DNA from: Virgibacillus_F sp049310925
GTDB taxonomy: Bacteria; Bacillota; Bacilli; Bacillales; Amphibacillaceae
Length of the DNA stretch: 64,000 nt
Assembly (NCBI RefSeq): GCF_049310925.1
Contig: NZ_JBMERP010000005.1
Span: 47,791-111,790, forward strand
Direction of reading: 5' to 3'
The notes beneath the pieces are model-generated. The model was not told where the DNA came from. It made no database searches and saw only the letters and a program-made list of their open reading frames with translations. Positions within the stretch are counted from its first letter, which is position 1. Each line of letters opens with the position of its first letter. Position numbers and translations under genes: made by a program. Positions 26,039-34,499 of the stretch are shown here, one piece after another.

Positions 26039-26953
26039 TTAAAAAGCTCCAAGGAACCCTATTACTGCTGGTCCCAATAGTACGATGAATATACAAGGAA
26101 AGATAAATAATACAAGTGGAAATAGCATTTTAATTGGTGCTTTCATCGCCTGCTCTTCCGCTCGTTGCTTTCTTTTTTCCCTGATTTCAACAGATTGTAC
26201 ACTCAAAATTTGCACCATTCCAATCCCTAGTTGTTCGGCTTGAATGATACTTCCAATTAGGGATTTCACATCATCAATGACCACACGTTCGCGTACACCT
26301 GAAAGAGCCTGTCTTCTTGTTTTCCCTAAACGCATTTCTTCAAGACTTTGCTGAAATTCTTTTGATAATACACCATCTTTTTTTGCAACAACCTTGCTTA
26401 ATGCTGAATCAAATCCTAATCCGGCTTCAATACTAACCGTTAATAAGTCCAGGAAATCGGGTAACTCTTTAAGTGCTTTTTTTCCTCGTGCTTTTGTTTT
26501 TTGTTTCAAGTAGTAAAAAGGAAAAAATGATGCAATAAGTAAACCAAAACATGCAGCTAATAGTGTAACTCCATCAGAGATATCTAGGATATATCCATAC
26601 AATCCAAAAACTGCCGGAAGTACAACAAGTAATAATAACTGTACAATCCGAAACTCCACTGGTGTCATGCCCATAGGGTTTCCCGCTTGAAGCAATTTAT
26701 TTTCAATTTTTTCTTTTTTAGCAGAAGATAAATTTTTCTTAAAGACCTGCTTTAATTGTTTCCAAAATGGTTCGAGCATTCGTTTGGAAAAGGTTAGTTT
26801 TTTCAACTGATTAGATGGTAGCACATCCTTCTGCGCATTCGTTCGCAGTACAGATGAAATCCGACTTTTTATTTTATGCTTCTTTTCTCGACGCAAGCTA
26901 ACTACTCCATAAATCAACAATAGAATTGTTAAAAGATATGTTATATATAGCAT
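26039..26953 (-). CDS. tadC: Tad pilus inner-membrane platform protein TadC
   Basis: 304 residues, type II secretion GspF domain. Membrane helices near residues 5-20, 100-155 (two) and at the extreme C-terminus (MLFPLVLFIFPCIFIVLLG). The cytoplasmic helical region with LPDFLDLLTVSIEAGLGFDSAL is the family hallmark. It pairs with TadB to form the platform for Flp pilus assembly. Last gene of the operon, four bases after tadB. Confidence 0.9.
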   Translation of the reverse strand: MLYITYLLTILLLIYGVVSLRREKKHKIKSRISSVLRTNAQKDVLPSNQLKKLTFSKRMLEPFWKQLKQVFKKNLSSAKKEKIENKLLQAGNPMGMTPVEFRIVQLLLLVVLPAVFGLYGYILDISDGVTLLAACFGLLIASFFPFYYLKQKTKARGKKALKELPDFLDLLTVSIEAGLGFDSALSKVVAKKDGVLSKEFQQSLEEMRLGKTRRQALSGVRERVVIDDVKSLIGSIIQAEQLGIGMVQILSVQSVEIREKRKQRAEEQAMKAPIKMLFPLVLFIFPCIFIVLLGPAVIGFLGAF

Positions 26954-26957
26954 AGAA

Positions 26958-27932
26958 TTACACCTCGATTGTCGTTAGTTTTCGGATTAGAAAAAAACCA
27001 ATGGTACATGAAACAATCGCAATTGCTACAAGGATAAGCCCAATTGGGTGGCTAAACAGCACACCAATATAATCGGGTTGTATAAGATATAGTACCAGGC
27101 CTAGGATTACCGGTAGCAAACCAATTACCATTCCAGATAATCTTCCTTGAGCGGTTAATGTTGCAATTTGTCCTTGTATCTTAATCCGATCTCGAATGGT
27201 TTGAACAATTTTTTCTAAAACCGTCGCCAGGTTTCCACCCACTTGCCGTTGAATAATAATGGCTTGAATCATCAAATCAAGATCGTCACTAGGCATCCGT
27301 TCCTTAAGGTTATTTAATGCTTCCTCCATTGCAGTTCCATATTGCATTTCACGTAACACCGTTCCCAGTTCTTCTTTCATAGGGGTCTTTGCTTCTTCCA
27401 TGACAGACGTCAAAGCTTGCGGAAAACTGAATCCTGATTTTAGCGCCCCAACTACAGAAGAAATCATTTCAGGCAAATCATCATTAAATGCTTTCGCTTT
27501 GTCACTTTCCTTTTTTTTCAAAATAAACCTAGGAATTAGAAATCCGACTATCCCACCAATGGGCATTATAATTATACTTTCAACAAATAGATAAAGAATG
27601 CCAGCACCCAGTGCAACAGCAATCCACTGAAACATAACATATTCCTCAGGTTTTAACGGCACTCCAGCACGATACAACGAAATTTCTAGTTTATTGTTTT
27701 TAGCTTTAGTCAACAATTTTTTACGTATGTTTATTTTTGTCCGATTTAAATTTAATTTTAAACGAATCTTTTTTTCCTCAACTACATCTTCCTTATTAGC
27801 TGAGAAATATCGATCAATTCTACTTTTGACCGTTTCTTCCTTAACAGGCGTTAAAAATTGTAAAATGGATAAAAACAACAGAAAGGTTGTCAAGAAAATT
27901 AGTGGGATAATTAGACTTATCATCCTATCCAC
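26958..27932 (-). CDS. tadB: Tad pilus inner-membrane platform protein TadB
   Basis: 324 residues, GspF-type domain with the hallmark LPEMISSVVGALKSGFSFPQAL and membrane helices at the N-terminus, around residues 100-135, and two at the C-terminus. It overlaps tadA by 13 bases. With TadC it forms the membrane platform on which the TadA ATPase acts. Confidence 0.9.
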   Translation of the reverse strand: MDRMISLIIPLIFLTTFLLFLSILQFLTPVKEETVKSRIDRYFSANKEDVVEEKKIRLKLNLNRTKINIRKKLLTKAKNNKLEISLYRAGVPLKPEEYVMFQWIAVALGAGILYLFVESIIIMPIGGIVGFLIPRFILKKKESDKAKAFNDDLPEMISSVVGALKSGFSFPQALTSVMEEAKTPMKEELGTVLREMQYGTAMEEALNNLKERMPSDDLDLMIQAIIIQRQVGGNLATVLEKIVQTIRDRIKIQGQIATLTAQGRLSGMVIGLLPVILGLVLYLIQPDYIGVLFSHPIGLILVAIAIVSCTIGFFLIRKLTTIEV

Positions 27933-29341
27933 TCCTCCTGGTCAATGAATACATTTGGTGAAATGGTTATACCCGAATTCTCCAGACGTTCATAAAACTT
28001 TGGTCTGACACCGGTAGGTACCAATTTACCAATCACTTTCCCTTGTTCATCAAGTCCATCTTGCTCAAAGTTAAAAATATCCTGCAAAACAATTATTTCT
28101 CCTTCTAAGCCTTGAACTTCTGTTATTTTAGTAATTTTTCTGGTTCCATCCTTTAATCGGGACTGTTGAATAAACAAATCAATTGCACCAGCAATTTGTT
28201 CCCTGATCGCTTTAACCGGTAGTTCAATCCCTGCTAGAAGCACCATAGTTTCTAGTCGGGAAATCATATCTCGTGGGCTATTGGAATGCCCTGTTGCTAA
28301 TGAACCATCATGCCCTGTATTCATTGCCTGAAGCATATCTAAAGCCTCTGCCCCACGTACCTCACCAATAACTACTCGATCAGGACGCATCCGCAAAGAA
28401 TTTCGAACTAAATCTCGAATAGATACTTCACCTCTACCTTCAATATTTGGAGGTCTAGCTTCCAACGTAACAACGTGATCCTGTCCTAACTGAAGCTCAG
28501 CCGCATCCTCAATCGTAACGATCCGCTCATCACTTGGAATAAAGTTAGATAACACATTAAGAGTAGTTGTTTTACCCGAACCAGTACCGCCGCTAACAAA
28601 GATGTTCAGTCGTGCTTTTACACATGCGTCTAGGAAAACAGCCATTTCTTTTGTTAATGTACCAAATTGAACAAGATCCTCTATTACGAAAGGATCTTCA
28701 GAAAACTTCCGTATAGTTATAGTCGGACCTTTTAGTGCCAAAGGAGGAATGATTGCATTTACACGAGATCCGTCCGGTAATCGTGCATCAACCATCGGGC
28801 TGCTTTCATCGATTCGCCGACCAATTGGGGCTACGATTCTTTCAATTACATTCATCACATGTTCGTTGTCCCGAAATTTCACATCTGTTAAAACAAGCTT
28901 ACCCTTTCTTTCGCAATATACCTGATTGGGTCCATTAACCATTACCTCTGATACATCTTCATCCAACAAAAGTGGGTTTATCGGTCCGAATCCAGTTAAA
29001 TCATTAACAAGCTCATCAACTACCAGCTTTCGGTCGACTACTCCCCGAAATGATTCATCTTCTTTAATGATATCGATAACCATTTCATCAATTTTAGGTA
29101 AAATTTCTTCTAAGTTATCTAAATCCTTAATTTCCTGTAGTATTTTTTTATGTAATAGCCTTTTTATTTCCTTATGTTTCTCATTTTCCTTAGGCTGGAC
29201 AGGCTTTTTAGGGGGGATACTTTTTTTGCTTGTTTCTTTCGATGGTAACGGTTGCTCTGATTTTTTTGTGCTTACAGTTTTCTCTGCTGTCACTTTTGGC
29301 TCCTGTTTATCTTTATCCTGCAATCGGCTAAGAAGACTCAT
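27920..29341 (-). CDS. tadA: Tad pilus assembly ATPase TadA (CpaF)
   Basis: 473 residues. A Lys/Pro-rich N-terminal linker (about 1-60) precedes the CpaF N-terminal domain. Walker A is GGTGSGKT at residues 251-258, followed by the Asp box and Walker B region (RMRPDRVVIGEVRG) and the His box (GHDGSLATGHSNS). It powers pilin polymerisation. Operon position between tadZ and tadB. Confidence 0.95.
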   Translation of the reverse strand: MSLLSRLQDKDKQEPKVTAEKTVSTKKSEQPLPSKETSKKSIPPKKPVQPKENEKHKEIKRLLHKKILQEIKDLDNLEEILPKIDEMVIDIIKEDESFRGVVDRKLVVDELVNDLTGFGPINPLLLDEDVSEVMVNGPNQVYCERKGKLVLTDVKFRDNEHVMNVIERIVAPIGRRIDESSPMVDARLPDGSRVNAIIPPLALKGPTITIRKFSEDPFVIEDLVQFGTLTKEMAVFLDACVKARLNIFVSGGTGSGKTTTLNVLSNFIPSDERIVTIEDAAELQLGQDHVVTLEARPPNIEGRGEVSIRDLVRNSLRMRPDRVVIGEVRGAEALDMLQAMNTGHDGSLATGHSNSPRDMISRLETMVLLAGIELPVKAIREQIAGAIDLFIQQSRLKDGTRKITKITEVQGLEGEIIVLQDIFNFEQDGLDEQGKVIGKLVPTGVRPKFYERLENSGITISPNVFIDQEEWIG

Positions 29342-29353
29342 TTCCTACCCCCC

Positions 29354-30169
29354 CTATTTTTTTGAAGAAAACAACTTTGAAACAACTGATTTTTTCTTAT
29401 CGATACCACTGGACACTTTATGATTTGATAGTAAGTTTTCTGCTATCTTAAAAAATGCTTTTGACAAATCTGATTTAGTTTTACTCGTTACAAATGGAAT
29501 TCCTAAATTTAGCGATTGAGAAGCAATTTTAAAATCATTTGGGATATATATTACATTCTCCTGTTCGAGCATGTTTGGTATATCTTCTGCTTTTATCAGG
29601 CTGTCCATATCATACCGATTAACTACTAGGATAACTTTGTCGCGAAGCCCTAATTTTCCTAGTGTTTCTAACATTAATCTAGTGCTTTTTAAAGCAGTCA
29701 TTTCCAGATTAGTCACGAGTAAAATTTGATCTGCTTGTTCCATCATGTCTAAGGACTGCTCCTGGATTCCAATACCGGTATCAACTACAAGGTAATCAGA
29801 TTGCTTTCGTAATAAATCTGACACTTTTAATAAAATTTCATTTGTAACAAGTTCTGCATATTCGGGTCTCTCGGGAGAAGGTAAAACGCCAACTCCTGAT
29901 GAATGAGGAGTTATATAGTGGTCAATTGAACCTTGCTCAACTCTATCGAATTCTTCACAAACATCTTTCATTGTATAAGATGGCTGTAAATCCATCACAA
30001 GACTGACATCTCCAAATTGAAAATCAGCGTCCAGCAGATTGACGTTGAGATTTTTTTTATTCAACGCGATTGCCAAATTGACTGAGATAAGTGTTCTTCC
30101 TATCCCCCCCTTTGCACTGCACACAGCAATCATCTTACGGTTATATATTTGTTCTGCTTCTGCCATCAT
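29354..30169 (-). CDS. tadZ: TadZ/CpaE-like MinD-ParA family protein
   Basis: 271 residues. Deviant Walker A in SAKGGIGRTLISVN, where the usual signature Lys is Arg; this departure is known in TadZ proteins. Later motifs DADFQFGDVSL and YLVVDTGIGIQ fit switch regions. It places the Tad machinery at its site in the cell. Short, without the receiver-like N-terminal domain of Caulobacter CpaE. Start has GGAGGAAAGC. Confidence 0.88.
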   Translation of the reverse strand: MMAEAEQIYNRKMIAVCSAKGGIGRTLISVNLAIALNKKNLNVNLLDADFQFGDVSLVMDLQPSYTMKDVCEEFDRVEQGSIDHYITPHSSGVGVLPSPERPEYAELVTNEILLKVSDLLRKQSDYLVVDTGIGIQEQSLDMMEQADQILLVTNLEMTALKSTRLMLETLGKLGLRDKVILVVNRYDMDSLIKAEDIPNMLEQENVIYIPNDFKIASQSLNLGIPFVTSKTKSDLSKAFFKIAENLLSNHKVSSGIDKKKSVVSKLFSSKK

Positions 30170-30196
30170 GCTTTCCTCCTTGATACCAACAAACGC

Positions 30197-30916
30197 TTAA
30201 TCCCGATCATCAGGTGGAATAATACTCGGGCGCAAAATGAAGTGGATGTTGCCTGGTACTTTAGCGCGACTTCCGTCTTGTTCGGAAGCGTTAATTAAAG
30301 CAATAGCTTGTTCTGGTTTCAACTCAAGGGTAACTGCTTCATATCCCTCAGCTGTAGTACCTTCTGGTAATTCACCACTTGGCTTTTCAATCATTTTCTT
30401 TCCGACAGCAAGCACCCGAACATCGGAAAGTAATAACTCTGAATTTATTCCTTCTTTCTTTCCTTTGACATACTTATTGGTTACGATCACATCAACATGG
30501 TCTTCGGGATGAATTAAATTTGTAACAGACTGAACGTTTGCTACCGCAACAGAAACTGCCCGGAAGCCTTCCTTCACCTTTCGAGAAACAACTTCAGACT
30601 CTTCCTCTTGATCTTTCACCCGATGAGCAAGCACTATTTCACCTTTTTCAATGTTAGCTGTTGCATATTTTCCTGTAGCATTTGCCAAGTCAGTAACGGT
30701 TTGTGGATGGATATTTTCTTCTGGTACATTGACTACCTCAAGTACCTCTTTAGTAATTAATTGGTTTTCAGCTAATTTTTCTTTGGCTTTTACCACTTCA
30801 ATCATTGGCGGTGCAGCTACATCAGTTGTTTCAAATTGTTTTGTGTAATTTAAAAATAGTACAGTTGTTATGATTCCCATTATAATCGCTAAAAAAAATA
30901 TCATCTTTGAGCGCAT
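30197..30916 (-). CDS. cpaB: Tad pilus assembly protein CpaB/RcpC (SAF domain)
   Basis: 239 residues from ATG 30916 (AGGTGAG just before it). One N-terminal membrane helix, then an SAF domain (VVKAKEKLAENQLITKEVLEVVNVPEE) and the RcpC-type domain (FRAVSVAVANVQSVTNLIHPEDHVDVIV). In diderms it links to the secretin; here, with no outer membrane, it should act at the membrane/wall interface. Confidence 0.9.
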   Translation of the reverse strand: MRSKMIFFLAIIMGIITTVLFLNYTKQFETTDVAAPPMIEVVKAKEKLAENQLITKEVLEVVNVPEENIHPQTVTDLANATGKYATANIEKGEIVLAHRVKDQEEESEVVSRKVKEGFRAVSVAVANVQSVTNLIHPEDHVDVIVTNKYVKGKKEGINSELLLSDVRVLAVGKKMIEKPSGELPEGTTAEGYEAVTLELKPEQAIALINASEQDGSRAKVPGNIHFILRPSIIPPDDRD

Positions 30917-30925
30917 ATCTCTCAC

Positions 30926-31831
30926 CTACTCAGTTAGTTTAATACTATAAGCTCCACGATTTACTGCATTAGGGTCTGCAAAGCCTTTGCCAGTTCTTTT
31001 CATAAAGATCCCCGTGATCGAAGTATCTGTTGCACTCATTGGTTCTTTAATATAAAAATAAGCAAACCCAGTTATTTGAACTTGTTTTACTTTATTTAAT
31101 TCATTTGCATATGGTTTGTAGATAAGCGCGAGAATAACCCGATCACAATCCCGTGCATACATATCATTGCAACTATTTACCCTCGTTTGCACGACATCTC
31201 TAGTTTTTCCTGAAACATTACCTGATTCTGTGTTGACAATATCTCCAACCTGGAGTTCTTCACTGTATCCATCTCGAAATGTTTCTTCGTAGGTTTTTGC
31301 TCCTGGACCTGCCAGTGCAAGTATTCCAAAATTGCCGTATTCGGAATCACCTGACCCTACTTTTAGTGGATATTCTTCACCGAATTCCAACACGAAGCTT
31401 TCATCCACTCCAAGCGGAACAGCCCCTGTTGCTCGTCCCATCACACCTAGGCTCGCTGTTGCATCAGCTTTTATATTTACGGTCTCAATGCCAAACAACT
31501 TAGAGAAAGCAAGTGGTACATCTCTTTGTAGATTTACTTTGACACGATCATTTAATAGTACATTAACCGTGTCCAAAGCGGCGATCTCATTATGCTTAAC
31601 AAGAACTTCATCAACTATAGATCTGACAATTGCTTCATCATTTGACGTTAATTCCTGTGCACCGGACAAGGCTGCAGCATTCGCCACCTTTTGTAAATCA
31701 GCTTTTGTCATATAGAGCCTACTACCATCCATTACAAGTCCAGTAATTGCCAATAAACCAGCAAATGCCAGTGACACGAGAATAAGGACATTACCATCTT
31801 GCTTTCTTAAAAGTTCCCTTATTATTTTCAT
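30926..31831 (-). CDS. TadG-like pilus assembly protein
   Basis: About 301 residues from ATG 31831, with AGGG nine bases before it. The N-terminal membrane segment (GNVLILVSLAFAGLLAITGLVMDGSRLYM) and following ADLQKVANAAALSGAQEL are the TadG/TadE-type signature; the rest is extracellular. It contains a Cys pair (NSCNDMYARDC) that could form a disulfide. A minor pseudopilin or anchor of the Tad system. Confidence 0.88.
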   Translation of the reverse strand: MKIIRELLRKQDGNVLILVSLAFAGLLAITGLVMDGSRLYMTKADLQKVANAAALSGAQELTSNDEAIVRSIVDEVLVKHNEIAALDTVNVLLNDRVKVNLQRDVPLAFSKLFGIETVNIKADATASLGVMGRATGAVPLGVDESFVLEFGEEYPLKVGSGDSEYGNFGILALAGPGAKTYEETFRDGYSEELQVGDIVNTESGNVSGKTRDVVQTRVNSCNDMYARDCDRVILALIYKPYANELNKVKQVQITGFAYFYIKEPMSATDTSITGIFMKRTGKGFADPNAVNRGAYSIKLTE

Positions 31832-31846
31832 GCTTAGATCCCTCAC

Positions 31847-32230
31847 TTACTCTATTCTTATAGTCGAGTCGACACTTAGAACAAGCGACTCCGGAAAAAT
31901 TGTCTCGATAAATGGGGTGAAAGGGGTAAGGGTATAATCTAGGTTTACTGTTATATATTCACCAGACTCTCTCATTTCTGGTTGGGGAGTAATGTCTACA
32001 AGAAGTTTAGTTGGATCACCCATACTTAAATTATTTCGGGCAAATTGAACAAGCTCTGTGTCAGTTTCACCTAACCCTCCAAGTCTTACTGTTTCCTGTG
32101 CGGTGAAATGAAGCGAAGAATACATAATGGTCATCCTGCCGATATCAATGATACCCACTAGTAATAACAAAAGAACTGGTAGGATTAACGCCATTTCCAC
32201 CAATGATTGTCCTTTTTCCTCTCGGATCAT
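31847..32230 (-). CDS. TadE-like minor pseudopilin
   Basis: 127 residues. EEKGQSLVEMALILPVLLLLLVGIIDIGR near the N-terminus is the TadE pseudopilin signature, with the processing Gly and Glu+5. Its start overlaps the end of the prepilin peptidase gene by four bases. Confidence 0.9.
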   Translation of the reverse strand: MIREEKGQSLVEMALILPVLLLLLVGIIDIGRMTIMYSSLHFTAQETVRLGGLGETDTELVQFARNNLSMGDPTKLLVDITPQPEMRESGEYITVNLDYTLTPFTPFIETIFPESLVLSVDSTIRIE

Positions 32231-32742
32231 AATAAAACAGCTCCATTAAGAAAAAATGCAAGAGCTGCCCCACCAGCAATTGCTAGCCCATATGGGTATG
32301 TACTTTCTAACCCTTCTTTATCAAGACCAAGAGGTATCCTCATGCCATAAGTAATACCGCTTATCGAATAGGTGATTGATTTTAAACGTTGAAATGCTCC
32401 TTTACGAAGCAACAAAATAATTAGACCAATTAAACCACCAATAAAACCCATATAAATTGCTGAAATAAATACAAATGACGACCCTTTAATTGCTCCTATT
32501 AGCGCTAGCAGCTTAACGTCACCTGCACCCATACCACCCATTAGATAAGGTATTAAAAGAATAACAAGTCCGCAGCTAAAACCTAGTAAACTACTGAATA
32601 AACCAGACCAACCTAACAAAATTCCATTTAATAGAAAAGCAAGAAGCAATGATGGAAAAATGACATTATTATAGATCTTTCTGCTTTTTAAATCGGTTAT
32701 TACACAGATTACTAGGACGATTATTAATAATAGATTTAACAC
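32227..32742 (-). CDS. tadV: Prepilin peptidase TadV/CpaA (family A24)
   Basis: 171 residues with about five membrane helices. Both catalytic Asp motifs are visible: TDLKSRKIYN near residue 18 and MGAGDVKLLA (GxGD) near residue 70. It cuts the Flp prepilin and the TadE/TadG pseudopilins. Encoded just after the terminator that follows the pilin gene. Confidence 0.92.
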   Translation of the reverse strand: MLNLLLIIVLVICVITDLKSRKIYNNVIFPSLLLAFLLNGILLGWSGLFSSLLGFSCGLVILLIPYLMGGMGAGDVKLLALIGAIKGSSFVFISAIYMGFIGGLIGLIILLLRKGAFQRLKSITYSISGITYGMRIPLGLDKEGLESTYPYGLAIAGGAALAFFLNGAVLL

Positions 32743-32770
32743 ATCAATGCCCTCCCTTCTATTTTTTTAA

Positions 32771-32798
32771 CAAAAAAGCTTTACATATGTAAAGCTTT
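32771..32798 (-). terminator. Palindromic terminator/attenuator between the pilin gene and the pilus-machinery genes
   Basis: A perfect palindrome (AAAGCTTTACAT and its complement, 32775-32798) ends in TTTTTT on the minus strand. It lies between flp and tadV, so most transcripts should stop after the pilin gene. Confidence 0.85.
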
Positions 32799-32829
32799 AT
32801 TTGCTCTTTTAATTGTTATAATAATACCA

Positions 32830-33012
32830 TTATGGTGTATTAGCTGTTGTCAGTGATGCCACGACATTATCGAACATAGTTTTTATTTGTCCTCGCATTG
32901 TAATTAATACCGCAACCACTCCTACAGCAATTACTCCCAACACTAAACCATACTCAGTCATACCTTGTCCTTCTTCTTCTAAAAATAAGCCTTTTAATTT
33001 TTTCATCATCAT
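32830..33012 (-). CDS. flp: Flp-family major pilin
   Basis: 60 residues. The leader EEEG is cut before QGMTEYGL: with cleavage after G15 the mature pilin has Glu at +5 and Tyr at +6, the Flp motif. One hydrophobic helix (VLGVIAVGVVAVLITM) forms the fibre core. Second gene of the c-di-GMP-I-controlled operon. Confidence 0.94.
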   Translation of the reverse strand: MMMKKLKGLFLEEEGQGMTEYGLVLGVIAVGVVAVLITMRGQIKTMFDNVVASLTTANTP

Positions 33013-33042
33013 AATAAATCTCTCCCTTTTCTTAAATAATTT

Positions 33043-33387
33043 TTATAAGACGAATTCAACTTCATTTCCAATCTCTGTACGAGTGTGACTAACTGTTCCT
33101 GCTGGTAACTCGATTACTGAAACTGCATCGGCATAGCGACTTCCAACTTTTCCTGGGGTTAATGCTTCATCAATAGCGACAACTATGTTTGCTGCGTTAA
33201 GATAAATAATATCAATGGAATAATTCATGAAGAATGTATGGACGGATTGACAGGGTTTGATATGCATGCCAGTTCCTAAGTCAAGTTTGTCCGTGAACAT
33301 CAAGCCTCTTAGTCGTTTAAAAAAACTGTATGCCTGATTGACATTTACGGCGATTTCCTCCTCGTTACTTAGGTTTACTAGCTTCAA
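33043..33387 (-). CDS. DUF192 family protein, first gene of the Tad operon
   Basis: 114 residues starting at a TTG with a strong GGAGGTG six bases before it. DUF192 features are RLRGLMFTDKL, the Cys-containing KPCQSVHTFFMNYSIDIIYLN, and VIELPAGTV. The function of DUF192 is unknown; proteins of this family occur beside some Tad loci. No signal peptide is seen in this copy. Its place directly behind the riboswitch suggests a role in the pilus system. Confidence 0.85.
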   Translation of the reverse strand: MKLVNLSNEEEIAVNVNQAYSFFKRLRGLMFTDKLDLGTGMHIKPCQSVHTFFMNYSIDIIYLNAANIVVAIDEALTPGKVGSRYADAVSVIELPAGTVSHTRTEIGNEVEFVL

Positions 33388-33410
33388 TAATTACACCTCC
33401 TATGGACAAT

Positions 33411-33444
33411 AAAAATAACCCGCCTTTACCGAAAGGGGGGTTAC
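33411..33444 (-). terminator. Expression-platform terminator of the second c-di-GMP-I riboswitch
   Basis: AACCCCCCTTT pairs with AAAGGCGGGTT around a short loop, followed by ATTTTTATT on the minus strand, between the aptamer and the DUF192 start. Confidence 0.85.
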
Positions 33445-33529
33445 TGCCTAGTTATTTCAACAATTAAATAGATTTGTAGTGCTAGAAAGGCGCTACTTAT
33501 CTACCCATTATTAAAATACTATTCCCTGA

Positions 33530-33619
33530 TCCTTCGGTAACTGGCTAGCAATATGCGAAGATTAGCATATAGCCCCTATAGCTTTGCGTCACTGGCTTTC
33601 ACCAAGTTTTGCCTTTATC
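33530..33619 (-). promoter_or_regulatory. c-di-GMP-I (GEMM) riboswitch 2, upstream of the Tad pilus operon
   Basis: On the minus strand: GATAAAGGCAAAAC, GGTGAAAGCC hairpin, GACGCAAAGC, TATAGGGGCTA, a hairpin with TATGC/GCATA, then GCTAGCCAGTTACCGA. All conserved GEMM-I blocks are present. The terminator that follows shows transcriptional control of the whole pilus operon. Confidence 0.95.
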
Positions 33620-33781
33620 GAGATACAGAATTATTCTTTTTTCGACTGCTCTCTTGTTTTTATAATAGTTTAATAACAGAACAAATAGAATCCTACAATA
33701 GTACCATTTTTTTACAAAAACCCCCACAAATAAACAATCTCTTGATTAACTAAAAAAAGACAACTGATATAGACAGCTGCC

Positions 33782-34450
33782 TTAAGACGCAAATATTGAC
33801 CAGTTATTTTTCTTTGCTGCTTCTTTCATACCCTGGTCAGGATTAACTACTATAGGATACTTCACAAATTGAAACAATGGTATATCACTTTTACTATCAG
33901 CATATGCCCAGGTTTCAGCTGGATGAGATTCATCCTCCTGATGAACTTCCATCCACTCTTTTACTTTATTAACCTTTTCGATTCCATTTACTATAGAACC
34001 AAGATTACCAGTACATATTCCATTTTGGTCAAATTGTAATTCGGTACTAATTACATGAACGTTTAAATCAAGTTTCTTGGTAAAAGCTCTAAGAAAAGGA
34101 AAAAGGGCACCAGACAGAACAATAACAGTATCTCCTTGTTTTTGATGTTCACGTATTTTATGTACAAGGTCCTGATTTGCATCTTTAATACCTATCTCTA
34201 CTAGTTTTACAAAAAAATCATCTAATTCCTGGGATGTTTTTCCCTTAAACGATTGTGCAAAGGCCCTGAAAAATTGTAATCGAAAAGCATTTTTTCCATT
34301 AAGTAAGCCAGAAACTGTAGCTTTTACAATCCCTGCACCAACAACAACCCACTGCTTAAAGACGAACTCCTTTTTTGCCGCTTGAAACATAACCTTAAAC
34401 GAATTCCCTTGGTAAAGGGTACCATCGAAATCAACTGTTACAACTGCCAT
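33782..34450 (-). CDS. HAD-superfamily phosphatase (HAD-IB, SerB-like)
   Basis: 222 residues. Motif I DFDGTL near the N-terminus with the nucleophile Asp, motif II VLSGA, a conserved Lys region (VNKVKEW), and motif IV YADSKSDIPLF. A helical cap lies between motifs I and II. The family hydrolyses small phosphomonoesters; the substrate is unknown. It follows the signal peptidase gene on the same strand by about 50 bases and may share its transcript. Confidence 0.85.
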   Translation of the reverse strand: MAVVTVDFDGTLYQGNSFKVMFQAAKKEFVFKQWVVVGAGIVKATVSGLLNGKNAFRLQFFRAFAQSFKGKTSQELDDFFVKLVEIGIKDANQDLVHKIREHQKQGDTVIVLSGALFPFLRAFTKKLDLNVHVISTELQFDQNGICTGNLGSIVNGIEKVNKVKEWMEVHQEDESHPAETWAYADSKSDIPLFQFVKYPIVVNPDQGMKEAAKKNNWSIFAS

Positions 34451-34499
34451 TTCCTATCACCTCTACATCAACTATAATGCTGCATTAAGGGGATGTACA

